DNA of 53,009 nucleotides. Source: JBGSYJ01 sp041748075. Lineage in GTDB: Bacteria; Acidobacteriota; Thermoanaerobaculia; Gp7-AA8. Of the stretch, positions 1 through 9,067 are shown in pieces. The position numbers were made by a program, and so were the translations under genes. The stretch lies in the NCBI GenBank assembly GCA_041748075.1, contig JBGTDX010000070.1:1-53009 (forward strand). The letters run 5' to 3'. The stretch's first letter is position 1. Each line of letters opens with the position of its first letter. Under the pieces are notes generated by a model. That model was not told where the DNA came from, ran no database searches, and saw only the letters and a program-made list of their open reading frames with translations.

Positions 1-163
1 ATTCGTCATTCGTCATTCGTCATTCGTCATTCGTCATTCGTCATTCGTCATTCGTCATTCGTCATTCGTCATTCGTCATTCGTCATTCGTCATTCGTCAT
101 TCGTCATTCGTCATTCGTCATTCGTCATTCGTCACTCGTCATTCGTCATTCGTCATTCGTCAC
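1..163. repeat. Heptanucleotide tandem array (attcgtc)n
   Basis: About 23 head-to-tail copies of the 7-bp unit attcgtc run from the left edge of the window, with one internal actcgtc variant near 133-139. The array stops about 7 bp before the stop codon of the DUF4388 gene on the minus strand and continues beyond the window. The same unit recurs at 50800-51024. There are no spacers, so it is not a CRISPR. Confidence 0.97.
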
Positions 164-169
164 TCCCCC

Positions 170-1363
170 TCACTCCAGCGTCGCCCTCTGCTCCGAGATG
201 TACCGGAAGACCTCCACTTTGGTCGCGGCGTCGAGGTGCTGTGCGATCTCGAAAAGCTCGATGGAAAGGAGCGTGTTGAGCCCTTCGTCCAGCGCAGTGC
301 GCCTGCGGTCGACCGAGAGCTCCGATACATTCGCGATGAGCATGTTCTCGTCGAAGCGTCCGAACTCATCGAAAAAGACGCCGTTCCACAGCTCGTCGGT
401 ATCGGAGCTCTGAAGCAGACTTCCGAGAATCTCCCGCGCCTGCTGCTGTCCCACCCTGCCAGCCAGAACCTCGTAGAGCCGTGCGAACATCAGGTTGTAG
501 GTCGTGACCACGCGGATCAGCTCGGGTGAGTCTTCGACGTCCAGGAACACAGCCGAGCGGGCCGGCTGCTGGTAGACCACTTCGATCACGCGCGCGGAGA
601 GCAGTTGAAACAGAATGCGCGTGACTTCGAACTCAGTCATGCCGGACAACCCGATGAGCTCGCGGATCGTGCGCACTCCGTCGATCTGCCCGATGAGCCG
701 GGACTCCTGCTCGCTCAGATCGAACTCGTCCATATCGGGCTCGATTCCGGGGACACGCGCAAACACCATCTCCGGTCCGGTGATCCTCTCCCGGATTCTG
801 GCCACTTCGTCGATCCGCCGGATTCCCTCCATGATGACGGACGAGGTGTTGATCGACAGAGTGATGCGCTCCTGGCTCGTCTGTTCAGAAAGCTCGCAGA
901 AGTAAAAACGGCCTTCCTTCCAGGTGAACAGCGAGTAGATGATCTCGAGAACCTGATGTTTCACGCCCCACCAGAGATCTTTAGGCGAGAGGGCTCCCAT
1001 CATGACGAGCACTTTGCCGTGGCGGAGAGTGGGGGTCACGCGCAGCTTCGATTCGGCAAACTGCTCCTCGGTGATCTTTCCGTTCGCAAGGAGAAATTCG
1101 CCCAGTGAGTGCTCCTTTGAATTCGACGTGGCGAATGCAATCTCCCCCTCCTTCCAGAGTATCGTCCGTTCGAGCTGACGAAGCCGCAGCACGAGCCTTC
1201 CCGAATGACGGATCATCGCGATGAAGCTCAGAACATCAGGGAGTTGAATGGCCGCGAGGTCCCCTTCGAGGAACACACGTCCAAGGGGAGTGCTCTTGCG
1301 TGTGAGGCTCAGCTCACCGGCGGGAATCGCAGCGATGTCGGGTTCATGTTTTTTCAAAGTCAC
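170..1363 (-). CDS. DUF4388 (PATAN-like) domain protein, 397 aa
   Basis: Residues about 25-165 look like a DUF4388 domain: an N-terminal stretch beginning GRVFLEGDLAAIQLPDVLSF, then a part with LGEFLLANGKITEEQF and a WKEGRFYF strand. The C-terminal 230 residues are not recognised. DUF4388 proteins are generally linked to signalling, gliding or polarity systems, but this protein's role is unknown. No signal peptide or membrane segment is visible, so it is probably cytoplasmic. The start is a GTG whose bases overlap the TGA of the upstream cysteine desulfurase (GTGA, 1360-1363), implying translational coupling. Downstream it ends 7 bp from the heptamer array. Confidence 0.8.
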   Translation of the reverse strand: MTLKKHEPDIAAIPAGELSLTRKSTPLGRVFLEGDLAAIQLPDVLSFIAMIRHSGRLVLRLRQLERTILWKEGEIAFATSNSKEHSLGEFLLANGKITEEQFAESKLRVTPTLRHGKVLVMMGALSPKDLWWGVKHQVLEIIYSLFTWKEGRFYFCELSEQTSQERITLSINTSSVIMEGIRRIDEVARIRERITGPEMVFARVPGIEPDMDEFDLSEQESRLIGQIDGVRTIRELIGLSGMTEFEVTRILFQLLSARVIEVVYQQPARSAVFLDVEDSPELIRVVTTYNLMFARLYEVLAGRVGQQQAREILGSLLQSSDTDELWNGVFFDEFGRFDENMLIANVSELSVDRRRTALDEGLNTLLSIELFEIAQHLDAATKVEVFRYISEQRATLE

Positions 1364-2505
1364 GACACCTTCGCCGCAGCGTTTCTTCTGTGCATCGGTA
1401 CCATCCCCTCCAGCAGATCAGCTACCCGCTCGATCTCTTCGCCGGTATTGAAACGGCTGAGTGAGAATCGCAGCGAGCTCTTCGCATCTTGCTCTGAGAG
1501 ACCCATCGCGAGCAAGACATGGCTCGGCTCGGTTCGCCCGGACGAGCACGCCGATCCCGTCGATACCGCTACACCGGCGAGATCGAGAGCGATCACGAGG
1601 CTTTCTCCGTCAACTCCGGAAAAGTGGAGGTTGCTCGTATTGGGGATGCGCGCAACGGTTCCATTCACGTGCACGTCTGTCACGCCACTACGAACTCGGG
1701 CTTCGAACCGGTCCCGCAGGGCGGCAACTGACGACATGTCGAACGCCCCCCCGGCGAGCTCTGCAGCGGCACTGAAGCCCGCAGCGAGAGGAACGTTCTC
1801 GGTTCCCGCCCGTCTCCGCCGCTCCTGAGCTCCGCCGCTCATGTGACGCTCCAGGCGGGCGCCGGTACGAACGAAGAGGGCGCCGATGCCCTTCGGACCG
1901 TGCATTTTGTGCGCTGAGAGTGCCAGCGTGTCGACGCCGAGGTCGTCTGCATTCAGACTCATCCTGCCCCCGGCCTGAACTGCGTCGCAATGTACGGGAA
2001 TCCCCCGAGACCGGCAAACCTGGGCAATCTCTCTCACAGGCTGGAGCACCCCGGTCTCGTTGTTGGCGAACATCACGCACACCAGCTTCGTATCGTCACG
2101 AATCGCCGCGCACAACCGATCCACGGAGACTCGGCCATCCGCGCCGGGAGGAACGAAGCCGACTTCGTGTCCGCGAGACGCGAGCTCCCGGAGGGGCGCG
2201 AGCACGGATGGATGCTCGATCGAAGTCGTAACAATGTGACAGGGTGTACGGGTTGATAATACGGTCCCATGGATGGCCGCGTTGTTCGATTCCGTACCCC
2301 CGCTGGTGAACACGACCTCCCGGGGCGCAGCTCCGATCATCCCCGCCACCTGCTCCCGCGCCTCTTCCAGGACCCGTCGGGCCCGCTGACCTTCGGCATG
2401 AATACTCGAGGCGTTCCCATAAACATTCAGAGACACTTCAGCCATCCGCGCCAGGACGGCTGGATGGATTTGCGTTGTAGCGTTGTTGTCCAGATAGATT
2501 CGCAT
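1360..2505 (-). CDS. Cysteine desulfurase, NifS/IscS class, 381 aa
   Basis: A PLP enzyme that moves sulfur from L-cysteine to an active-site cysteine for Fe-S cluster or thio-cofactor synthesis. It begins MRIYLDNNATT, the usual start of the family, so the ATG at 2505 is preferred over the long in-frame extension that would run into the divergent VWFA gene. The PLP lysine lies in LSAHKMHGPKGIGALF and the catalytic cysteine in STGSACSSG near residue 325. Length matches NifS/IscS proteins (about 380-400 aa). No iscU or nifU is adjacent, so housekeeping Fe-S, tRNA-thiolation and specialised roles cannot be separated. Only 33 bp divide its start from that of the divergent VWFA gene. Confidence 0.93.
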   Translation of the reverse strand: MRIYLDNNATTQIHPAVLARMAEVSLNVYGNASSIHAEGQRARRVLEEAREQVAGMIGAAPREVVFTSGGTESNNAAIHGTVLSTRTPCHIVTTSIEHPSVLAPLRELASRGHEVGFVPPGADGRVSVDRLCAAIRDDTKLVCVMFANNETGVLQPVREIAQVCRSRGIPVHCDAVQAGGRMSLNADDLGVDTLALSAHKMHGPKGIGALFVRTGARLERHMSGGAQERRRRAGTENVPLAAGFSAAAELAGGAFDMSSVAALRDRFEARVRSGVTDVHVNGTVARIPNTSNLHFSGVDGESLVIALDLAGVAVSTGSACSSGRTEPSHVLLAMGLSEQDAKSSLRFSLSRFNTGEEIERVADLLEGMVPMHRRNAAAKVS

Positions 2506-2538
2506 ATGTTCCGACTGCTTCAATGAGAACGTGAGGCC

Positions 2539-5217
2539 ATGTCCAATCTCTTTCGTGACACACTGATTCGCACTTCCGCAGCCATACTTCTCGTCCTGCT
2601 GGCAGTTCCCTCGGGGCAGCTCGCCGCACAGACCGAGAAGCCTCCGTCGGAGCCGGCAATCGCACGGCCGGACCCCACCGCCGACCCCGGCGTGAGAAAG
2701 CTCTCGAGGCGGGAGCAGAAGGATCGTATCGCGAACCTCGACCAGAAGTACCGCGACTTCCTTCGCGACGTCGAGCCCATCATGCTCCCGACGGAGCTGA
2801 ACACCTTCCTCCTCATGGAAACCGACGCGCAGCGCGATGTCTACATCGAGGACTTCTGGGCCCGCCGGGATCCCGACCCCAGAACCGCATACAACGAGTT
2901 CCGGGAGAAGTATGCGGAAAATCTCGAGCTCGCCCGGAGCGAATTCAAAAACATGGTGAGCGATCGCTCCCGCATCCTCCTCACTCGCGGGCACCCCGAC
3001 AACCGCATCAAGGCCAACTGCGATCTTCTCGTCCCTCTGGAGATCTGGTACTACGCGAACCTTGCAGAATTCGGCCGTAATACACGAATTCTCTTCTACC
3101 AGCCAAGGAATGGCGGAGACTTCAGGCTCTGGCAACCCAGAGGTCTGGGCAGCGAAGATCTCGCCGACCTGATCTCACAGGATGAAATGAGCCGGCACCA
3201 GTTCAACAACGCGGCTGCAGTCAGAGCTGTCTTTCAGAGTGACGCGGGAGGCAGTGCTCAGGGAACAGGTCTGACCAGAGGAAGGGGCATGTCGCCGATC
3301 GAGTTTCGCTGTCCCAGAGATGGCGAAGAGATCCTCAACGCGGTCTACGGCACGCAGATGAACCGGATGCAGATCCACCAGCTCTTCAACCCACCCGAGG
3401 TGAACACCGAGGACGTGAACCGGATCCTGCGAACCTCGGTTCTGACCAACCCGGACGCTCCGGTGCTGGAGGCTGAGCTGACCGCGGCCTATCCCGGCAG
3501 GCGCGGCGCTCGCACTTCCGTCGAGTTGACCCTGCTCGTTGGTTCCTCCGAGTTGACTCCCATCGACGTCGACGGCGCCCGCTTCTATAACATCGACGTT
3601 ACCGGTGAAGTGCTCAAGGACGACAAGCTCTTCGAGAGCTACCGCTACCGCTACAACTTCCCCGCTGAGGGCGCCTCGGCACAGCTCCCGATCACCATCG
3701 AGCGATTTCTCCGTCCCGCCGACTACAAGTCGCGCATCAAAATCACCGATGTCAACTCCGGCGCCGAGGGCATCGTGGAGACCGATCTCGTGGTTCCGCA
3801 GATTCAGGACAGCGCCGAGCGAACGGCCCTGAAGGCCGAAGGCACGCGCACCATCCGGGCGCTTCAGGAAGACGTCGAACGGAGCGACACACGGCTCCGA
3901 ATCGTTCCCCTCTCGACCGATCTATTGACGGGCCTGCAGCACATCGAGACGATTCTCACCGGCGATGTGCAGGCGGTCGAGTTCTACCTCGACGGCAAAC
4001 GCGTCATGATCAAGCGGACTCCTCCCTATTCTCTGGATCTTGATCTGGGCCGGGTCCCGCAGCCTCGCACCATCAAGGCAGTCGGTCTCGATGCGGACGG
4101 CGAGATCATCACTGGCGACGAGATCATCGTCAATCAGGGTGCCGATCCCTTCCGCGTCCGCATCGTCTCGCCGCGTATCGCTCCGAAGATCTCCGGACGC
4201 GTGCGTGTGGAGCTCGACGCACAGGTTCCTGATGGCAAACAGATTGAGAGCCTGGATCTTTTTCTGAACGAGACAAAGCTCGCCTCCCTTTTCGAGCCGC
4301 CCTGGGTACAGACCATCAACGTCCCCGAAGATCTGGGGATCGCGTACATCCGCGCGGTGGCCACGATGAAGGACTCGGATGTACCGGCAGCCGAGGACGT
4401 GGTGTTCATCAATTCGCCCGAGTTCCTCCAGGAAGTCGACGTTCACCTGGTAGAGCTTCCGACGACCGTGCTCAGCGGCAATCGCCTGGTGAACGACCTT
4501 CAGCAGGAGGCATTCAAAGTCTTCGACCAGGGCCAGCCGGTGAAAATTGCGAAGTTCGATCACGTCGACAACATGCCCCTTTCCCTGGGAATAGCGGTCG
4601 ACAGTTCCGGCTCGATGCGGCCGAAGATGCTCGAGGCGCAGAAGGCAGGCGCACTGTTCTTCAAGAGTATCCTCAAGCCGGGTGACAAGGCGTTCGTGAC
4701 GGCGTTCGACCGCGAGCCGGTGCTCGTGCAGAAGTGGACTCCGAACCTGGCGGATCTGAGCGCAGGTCTCGGATCATTGCGCGCCGAGGACAATACGGCT
4801 CTTTACGACGCGATCGTCTACTCGCTGTACAACTTCCAGGGCATCAAGGGACAGAAAGCCCTCATCGTGATCAGCGACGGACGGGACACGGCATCGCGCT
4901 TCAGTCTGGATCAGGCGCTCGAGTATTCGCGCCGCACAGCCGTGCCGATTTACGGCATCGGGATCGGCATTCGCACGAGCGACATGGAAACGCGATACAA
5001 GTTCGGCCGGTTCGCTTCGGAGACCGGCGGCAGCACCTATTACATCGAGAACGCGTCCGACCTGTCGCGCATCTACGACGAAATCCAGCGCGAGCTGCGC
5101 AGCCAGTACGTGCTCGGATTCTACCCGCCGCCTGGAGCGAAGACGACCGAGTGGCGCGAGGTGCGCGTCGAAGTCGCGGGAGGCAGAGCCAGGACGATCA
5201 AGGGGTACTACCCCTAG
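2539..5217 (+). CDS. Secreted GWxTD / VWFA-domain protein, 892 aa
   Basis: The N-terminus (MSNLFRDTLIRTSAAILLVL, then VPSGQLAAQ) reads as a Sec signal peptide. Residues about 90-160 resemble a GWxTD region: FWARRDPDPRT, then LARSEFKNM, then a GHPDN end. A beta-rich middle follows, and residues about 675-890 form a von Willebrand factor A domain with the MIDAS motif DSSGSM (residues about 690-695) and a conserved ISDGRDTA. This matches the family annotated as 'acidobacterial VWFA-related', whose members are abundant in Acidobacteriota and lack a settled function; metal-dependent ligand binding at the cell surface is the usual guess. The start has GTGAGG just upstream. It is transcribed divergently from the cysteine desulfurase. 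Confidence 0.88.
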   Translation: MSNLFRDTLIRTSAAILLVLLAVPSGQLAAQTEKPPSEPAIARPDPTADPGVRKLSRREQKDRIANLDQKYRDFLRDVEPIMLPTELNTFLLMETDAQRDVYIEDFWARRDPDPRTAYNEFREKYAENLELARSEFKNMVSDRSRILLTRGHPDNRIKANCDLLVPLEIWYYANLAEFGRNTRILFYQPRNGGDFRLWQPRGLGSEDLADLISQDEMSRHQFNNAAAVRAVFQSDAGGSAQGTGLTRGRGMSPIEFRCPRDGEEILNAVYGTQMNRMQIHQLFNPPEVNTEDVNRILRTSVLTNPDAPVLEAELTAAYPGRRGARTSVELTLLVGSSELTPIDVDGARFYNIDVTGEVLKDDKLFESYRYRYNFPAEGASAQLPITIERFLRPADYKSRIKITDVNSGAEGIVETDLVVPQIQDSAERTALKAEGTRTIRALQEDVERSDTRLRIVPLSTDLLTGLQHIETILTGDVQAVEFYLDGKRVMIKRTPPYSLDLDLGRVPQPRTIKAVGLDADGEIITGDEIIVNQGADPFRVRIVSPRIAPKISGRVRVELDAQVPDGKQIESLDLFLNETKLASLFEPPWVQTINVPEDLGIAYIRAVATMKDSDVPAAEDVVFINSPEFLQEVDVHLVELPTTVLSGNRLVNDLQQEAFKVFDQGQPVKIAKFDHVDNMPLSLGIAVDSSGSMRPKMLEAQKAGALFFKSILKPGDKAFVTAFDREPVLVQKWTPNLADLSAGLGSLRAEDNTALYDAIVYSLYNFQGIKGQKALIVISDGRDTASRFSLDQALEYSRRTAVPIYGIGIGIRTSDMETRYKFGRFASETGGSTYYIENASDLSRIYDEIQRELRSQYVLGFYPPPGAKTTEWREVRVEVAGGRARTIKGYYP

Positions 5218-5230
5218 CCGCCGCCCGCCC

Positions 5231-5260
5231 GGTTCTGGGTTCTGGGTTGTGGGTTGTGTG
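5231..5260. repeat. Short heptamer array (gttctgg/gttgtgg)
   Basis: About four 7-bp units, gttctgg twice then gttgtgg variants, directly after the VWFA gene and before a palindromic element. This unit is the reverse complement of the cagaacc unit upstream of ruvA. Confidence 0.8.
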
Positions 5261-5269
5261 AACGAGCGC

Positions 5270-5357
5270 GTGTCATCCTGAGCGGAGCGAAGGATCCCCT
5301 CAGGACTCGCTGTGCCGCAAGCAATCAGGGGATCCTTCGCTGCGCTCAGGATGACAC
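5270..5357. repeat. Dispersed palindromic element, copy 1
   Basis: An 88-bp inverted repeat opening GTGTCATCCTGAGCG and closing with its complement CGCTCAGGATGACAC. The arms are about 33 bp, and the centre is about 20 bp and variable. It sits between the convergent ends of the VWFA and sdaAA genes. Full copies recur at 11755, 23433, 29882, 31707, 34979 (divergent), 48524 and 52931. No ORF is inside. Confidence 0.95.
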
Positions 5358-5389
5358 TTCTCCGCCTAACTTATATAAGGCCATGCTCG

Positions 5390-6331
5390 TCACACTGAAC
5401 CGGCTTCGGCTTTCCTCTGTTCGGCGAGCCTCTCCCGCTCTTCGGCCTTGAGGCGACGCTTCTCCTCGGCCTCTTCCTTCAGCCGCTCGCCGATGGCGCA
5501 CCCTGTCGCGGTCGTCGCGAGGCCGCCCTCCGCCGTTTCACGAAGTCCTCTGGGTAGAGCTCGTCCGATACGAACCATCGCTTCGACGACCTCGTCCATC
5601 GGAATCACCGAGTCGACGCCCGCCAGCGCGAGCTGCGCTGCCGTGAGCGCATGCACTGCATAGAACGAGTTGCGCTTCACGCAGGGAACCTCGACGAGGC
5701 CACCCACCGGATCGCAGACGAGCCCGAGCGTGTTCTTGAGCGCGAGCGCAGAGGCGTGAATCGACTGGTGCGCGTTCCCGCCCATCATGTAGCACGCGCC
5801 CGCCGCGGCCATTGCGGCGGCAACGCCCACTTCGTTCTGACACCCGCCGGCAGCTCCGGAGATGCTTGCAGTGAGCGCGACGATCGTCCCGATTCCACCC
5901 GCGACCACGAGACCACGGGTCGTGATCGCGGGATCGATATTCCGCTCTTCTTCGAGAGCGAGCAGCGTTCCGGGCACGACTCCACCTGCTCCGGCGGTCG
6001 GCGCAGCGACGATGACACCCATCCGCGAGTTCTCACCCATCACCGAAAGCGAGTAGATCATCGCCTTCGTGATGAGAGGATCGAGGAAGATGGTTCCTGC
6101 CCCCGTCGCATCGTTGAGGGATTTCGCCTCGTTGCCGACGAGCTTTCCCATCGAGGTTCCGCCCCCGACTCCCCGCCGGATGCACTCGAGCATCACCTCG
6201 CGGCGCTTGGCGAGGGATCCGACGATGCTCTCCTTCGTGATGGCGTACTCCTCAGCGTCCGCTTCGAGGAAAACGTCGGCGAGGTCGCGATCACGCGCTG
6301 ACTCTTCGAGCTGTTTGAACGATTCGATCAT
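5390..6331 (-). CDS. sdaAA: L-serine dehydratase, iron-sulfur-dependent, alpha subunit
   Basis: Catalytic subunit of the [4Fe-4S] enzyme that converts L-serine to pyruvate and ammonia. Diagnostic segments are GGTSMGKLVGNEAKS near residue 57, the glycine/alanine-rich APTAGAGGVVPG, and cluster cysteines in GGCQNEVG and CDPVGGLVEVPC. The 313-aa length is typical for a split enzyme. The last 30 residues form a very charged helix (EEAEEKRRLKAEERERLAEQ) longer than in the family core. It lies 11 bp downstream of the beta subunit gene in the same orientation, so the two form an operon. The C-terminal part faces the VWFA gene convergently. Confidence 0.95.
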   Translation of the reverse strand: MIESFKQLEESARDRDLADVFLEADAEEYAITKESIVGSLAKRREVMLECIRRGVGGGTSMGKLVGNEAKSLNDATGAGTIFLDPLITKAMIYSLSVMGENSRMGVIVAAPTAGAGGVVPGTLLALEEERNIDPAITTRGLVVAGGIGTIVALTASISGAAGGCQNEVGVAAAMAAAGACYMMGGNAHQSIHASALALKNTLGLVCDPVGGLVEVPCVKRNSFYAVHALTAAQLALAGVDSVIPMDEVVEAMVRIGRALPRGLRETAEGGLATTATGCAIGERLKEEAEEKRRLKAEERERLAEQRKAEAGSV

Positions 6332-6342
6332 ATGAGTTTCCG

Positions 6343-7026
6343 TCAGGGAATCCTGTCGAGATACCTTGCTTCGGTCACATCTGCGAGTGTACGAATCCTG
6401 TCCAGTGCACGGTCTGAGATCGGGGAGTCGACATCGATCTGCATGAACGCTTCTTTTCCACGCTGCCGTCGTGAACAGGCGAGCGAAGCGATATTGATTC
6501 CCTCATCCGCAATAATCTCGGTCGTCTGGTGAATCATTCCGGGCCGATCGCGATAGAACATCAGCAGGGTCGGTGAATCGCCCTTGAATCGCGCGCTGAA
6601 GCCATCGATGTTGAACACTTCAATGACCCCGCCGCCGACGGATGAGCCGGCGATCTCGACGTTCCGCGTGGCTCCCCTCGCCGTGATGCGGACCGTGTTC
6701 GGATGGACATCGCCGAGGTCTTCCTCCGAGAACTCGATTCTCACTCCCATCTGCTCCGCGATGCGGATCGCCTCCGGAATTCGGGGATCGTCCACATTGA
6801 GCCCGATTGCACCTGCTACCAGGGCAAAGTCGGAGCCATGTCCGCGATACGTCGCGGCAAGCGGTGGATGCAGGTAGAAATGCAGTTCCAGCGGATCTTC
6901 ATCGAGGATCTCGCGCGCAACACGACCGAGACGGGCCGTGCCCGCCGTGTGGGAACTGGAGGGTCCCACCATCACCGGACCCATGACGTCGAGAATCGAA
7001 ACCCGACGGTTGCTGCGAAGCGCCAT
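6343..7026 (-). CDS. sdaAB: L-serine dehydratase, iron-sulfur-dependent, beta subunit
   Basis: Partner of the alpha subunit. The N-terminal domain carries SILDVMGPVMVGPSSSHTAG, whose GPSSSHTAG is the family signature. Residues about 150-227 look like an ACT regulatory domain (PTLLMFYRDRPGMIHQTTEI). Its 227 aa match split serine dehydratase beta subunits of Gram-positive type. It is first in the operon, and its start faces a divergent response-regulator gene 60 bp away. Confidence 0.94.
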   Translation of the reverse strand: MALRSNRRVSILDVMGPVMVGPSSSHTAGTARLGRVAREILDEDPLELHFYLHPPLAATYRGHGSDFALVAGAIGLNVDDPRIPEAIRIAEQMGVRIEFSEEDLGDVHPNTVRITARGATRNVEIAGSSVGGGVIEVFNIDGFSARFKGDSPTLLMFYRDRPGMIHQTTEIIADEGINIASLACSRRQRGKEAFMQIDVDSPISDRALDRIRTLADVTEARYLDRIP

Positions 7027-7086
7027 GAGGGGATTCTATCCCTTCCGCCCAGGCTCGTCTGCTACACTCCGCGACCGGACTCCTCC

Positions 7087-7458
7087 ATGCCTGATAAGCG
7101 TCCCAGCATCCTGGTGGTCGACGACGACCAGCCCATCCTTCTTCTCATGAAGAATATCCTGACCGAGTACCGCTTCGAAGCGAGAACCGCAGGCTCAGGT
7201 GTGGAGGCGATCGAGGCGGTACGCACGGCCATGCCCGACCTGATTCTCCTCGACATGAATATGCCCGGGATGGCAGGGGACGAGGTCCTCCGCCAGATCC
7301 GGCAAGAGGATGGCGTGGCGGACGTACCTGTATTGATCCTCAGTGGCGAGCCGGTCTCTGAGGAGGAGCTTGCCGAGCTCGGCGCCAGGGGAGCAGTCAT
7401 CAAGCCGTTCGACCTGCAGAAGCTGCTCGCGACCATACGCGGTCTGGTCGACGGCTGA
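7087..7458 (+). CDS. Single-domain (CheY-like) response regulator
   Basis: A stand-alone receiver domain of 123 aa. The acidic triad appears as VVDDDQ (residues 10-15), the phospho-acceptor aspartate in LILLDMNMPG (about residue 55), then a serine in LILSGE and the lysine in VIKPFDLQ (about residue 105). There is no output domain, so it would act by protein-protein contact. An upstream extension is open but overlaps sdaAB, so the ATG at 7087 starting MPDKRPSILVVDDD is preferred. No Shine-Dalgarno is visible, so it may be leaderless. No cognate kinase is adjacent; hybrid kinases lie at 14.3 and 20 kb. Confidence 0.93.
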   Translation: MPDKRPSILVVDDDQPILLLMKNILTEYRFEARTAGSGVEAIEAVRTAMPDLILLDMNMPGMAGDEVLRQIRQEDGVADVPVLILSGEPVSEEELAELGARGAVIKPFDLQKLLATIRGLVDG

Positions 7459-7543
7459 GCCGGCACCGGAGAGTCAGCGTTTCAACTCCAGCAGTCCCGA
7501 GTTTTGATAGAGTGCGCTTTCAGCAACTTTTTGGAGGTTACCC

Positions 7544-8965
7544 ATGATTCATTCGTCTCTAGAATCCCTTCAGCGCGCCTTCGAGAAAACCGGCATTCCG
7601 GCCGAAGGCTCGATCGATGACACATCGGAGCTGCGGCAAGGTTTCGTTGACGATCTGATCTACACGGCCGTGTTCAGCGACGAGGCGGCCACGAAAGAGC
7701 GGGCGCGCGACATGATTCACGAGCTCGCCCACCGCTGCGGCGCAGTTCCGGCGTCCATTCAAACGCTGTACGAAGCCATGGGACAGGGCGAGGTGACAGG
7801 GTTCACCGTACCCGCGCACAACATACGCGTCCTGACCTACGACACCTGCCGTGCCCTGTTCAGGGCCGCCATGAAGAACAACGTTGGGCCCTTCATCTTC
7901 GAGATTGCCCGTTCGGAGATCGGCTACACCGAACAGAGGCCGGCTGAATACGCCGCCTGCGTTCTGGCCGCGGCGATCAAAGAAGGTTATCGAGGTCCGG
8001 TCTTCATCCAGGGAGACCACTTTCAGGCGAGCGCGAAACGGTTCGCCGCCGGCGAGAAAGAAAAGGAGCTCCGGGCAATCGAGTCCCTCATCGACGAAGC
8101 GCTTGCAGCGGAGTTCTACAACATCGACATTGACACCTCGACTCTGGTCGATCTGAGCTTCCCCACCGTCGACGAACAGCAGCGGCCGAACTATGAGAAC
8201 GCCGCACACTTCACCCGCTACATCCGCGAGCGCCAGCCCGACGGAATCGAAGTCTCGGTCGGCGGTGAGATCGGCGAGGTCGGCAAGGACAACACCACTC
8301 CGGAAGAATTCCGCGCTTACATGGGAGGCTATCTCAAAACCCTCGGACCTGGACTCAAAGGCATCAGCAAAGTCTCGATTCAGACCGGAACGTCTCATGG
8401 TGGCGTTCCGCTGCCTGATGGGACGATCGCGAAAGCCAGCATCGACTTCGATACGCTCCGTAACATCTCCCGCATCGCCCGGGAGGAGTACGGACTCTGC
8501 GGCGCAGTGCAGCATGGCGCATCGACTCTTCCGGAAGAAGTCTTCGACGAATTTCCAAAATCCGGCACTGCGGAGATTCACCTGGCGACGGGATTTCAGA
8601 ACATGGTCTACGACCACCCGAGCTATCCGGCGGACGTCAAGGCTGAGATCGCCCGATGGTGCGGCGAGCACTGCGCCGACGAGAGGAAGGCCGGCGAGAC
8701 CGAAGAGCAGTTCATCTACAAGAGCCGGAAGAAAGCCCTCGGGCCGTTCAAGAGGAAAATGTGGGACTTCACTCCGGACGTAAAGGATCCGATCATCCGG
8801 AGTCTCGAGGAGAAGTTCAATTTCCTGTTCGGGAAGCTGGGTGTAACCGGCACACGAGACGTCGTCGAGCGTTACTTCCCGGAGACCGAGCTCTCCGCCG
8901 TCGCCTACCGCCGCACCGCCGCACCGCAGGATCTGTCCGAGATCCCCGAGGGCGAAGGGGAATGA
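7544..8965 (+). CDS. Class II fructose-bisphosphate aldolase family protein, 473 aa
   Basis: A zinc-dependent aldolase of the FbaA/KbaY fold. Visible landmarks are FTVPAHNIRVLTYDT near residue 87, the metal-binding histidine in QGDHFQ (about residue 158), GGEIGEVGKDN (about 238), GTSHGG (about 283) and AVQHGAS (about 320). At 473 aa it is longer than typical class II FBAs (about 285-360 aa). The extra length is mainly an N-terminal helical region and a C-terminal tail. The substrate is most likely fructose-1,6-bisphosphate, but tagatose-bisphosphate or another ketose cannot be excluded. A strong Shine-Dalgarno (GGAGG, 7533-7537) lies 6 nt before the ATG. The gene stands alone after the response regulator. 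Confidence 0.85.
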   Translation: MIHSSLESLQRAFEKTGIPAEGSIDDTSELRQGFVDDLIYTAVFSDEAATKERARDMIHELAHRCGAVPASIQTLYEAMGQGEVTGFTVPAHNIRVLTYDTCRALFRAAMKNNVGPFIFEIARSEIGYTEQRPAEYAACVLAAAIKEGYRGPVFIQGDHFQASAKRFAAGEKEKELRAIESLIDEALAAEFYNIDIDTSTLVDLSFPTVDEQQRPNYENAAHFTRYIRERQPDGIEVSVGGEIGEVGKDNTTPEEFRAYMGGYLKTLGPGLKGISKVSIQTGTSHGGVPLPDGTIAKASIDFDTLRNISRIAREEYGLCGAVQHGASTLPEEVFDEFPKSGTAEIHLATGFQNMVYDHPSYPADVKAEIARWCGEHCADERKAGETEEQFIYKSRKKALGPFKRKMWDFTPDVKDPIIRSLEEKFNFLFGKLGVTGTRDVVERYFPETELSAVAYRRTAAPQDLSEIPEGEGE

Positions 8966-8966
8966 A

Positions 8967-9067
8967 GTTGGAAGAGTGAAGGGTGAAGAGTGAAGGGTGA
9001 AGAGTGAAGGGTGAAGAGTGAAAAATGAGCCTTTCACTCTTCACCCTTCACCCTTCACTCTTCCAAC
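8967..9067. repeat. Heptamer inverted repeat (gtgaagg/gtgaaga)
   Basis: The gap between the aldolase stop and the next start is one large imperfect hairpin. The left arm (8967-9023) starts gttggaagagtgaaggg and alternates gtgaaga and gtgaagg; the right arm (9031-9067) is its complement and ends cttcactcttccaac. The repeat starts 1 bp after the aldolase stop codon and ends exactly before the ATG of the BtpA gene. Confidence 0.95.

Noticed and set aside
1..163. CRISPR array
   Set aside because: The unit is 7 bp with no spacers between units and no cas genes nearby; the same applies to 50800-51024.
1360..3135. Cysteine desulfurase starting at 3135 with 591 aa
   Set aside because: The extra 210 residues lie antisense to the secreted VWFA gene and are unlike any desulfurase; MRIYLDNNATT at 2505 is the family start.
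7559..9037. 492-aa ORF antisense to the aldolase
   Set aside because: A frame mirror of a high-GC gene; no motif, no ribosome-binding site, and it starts in the heptamer repeat.
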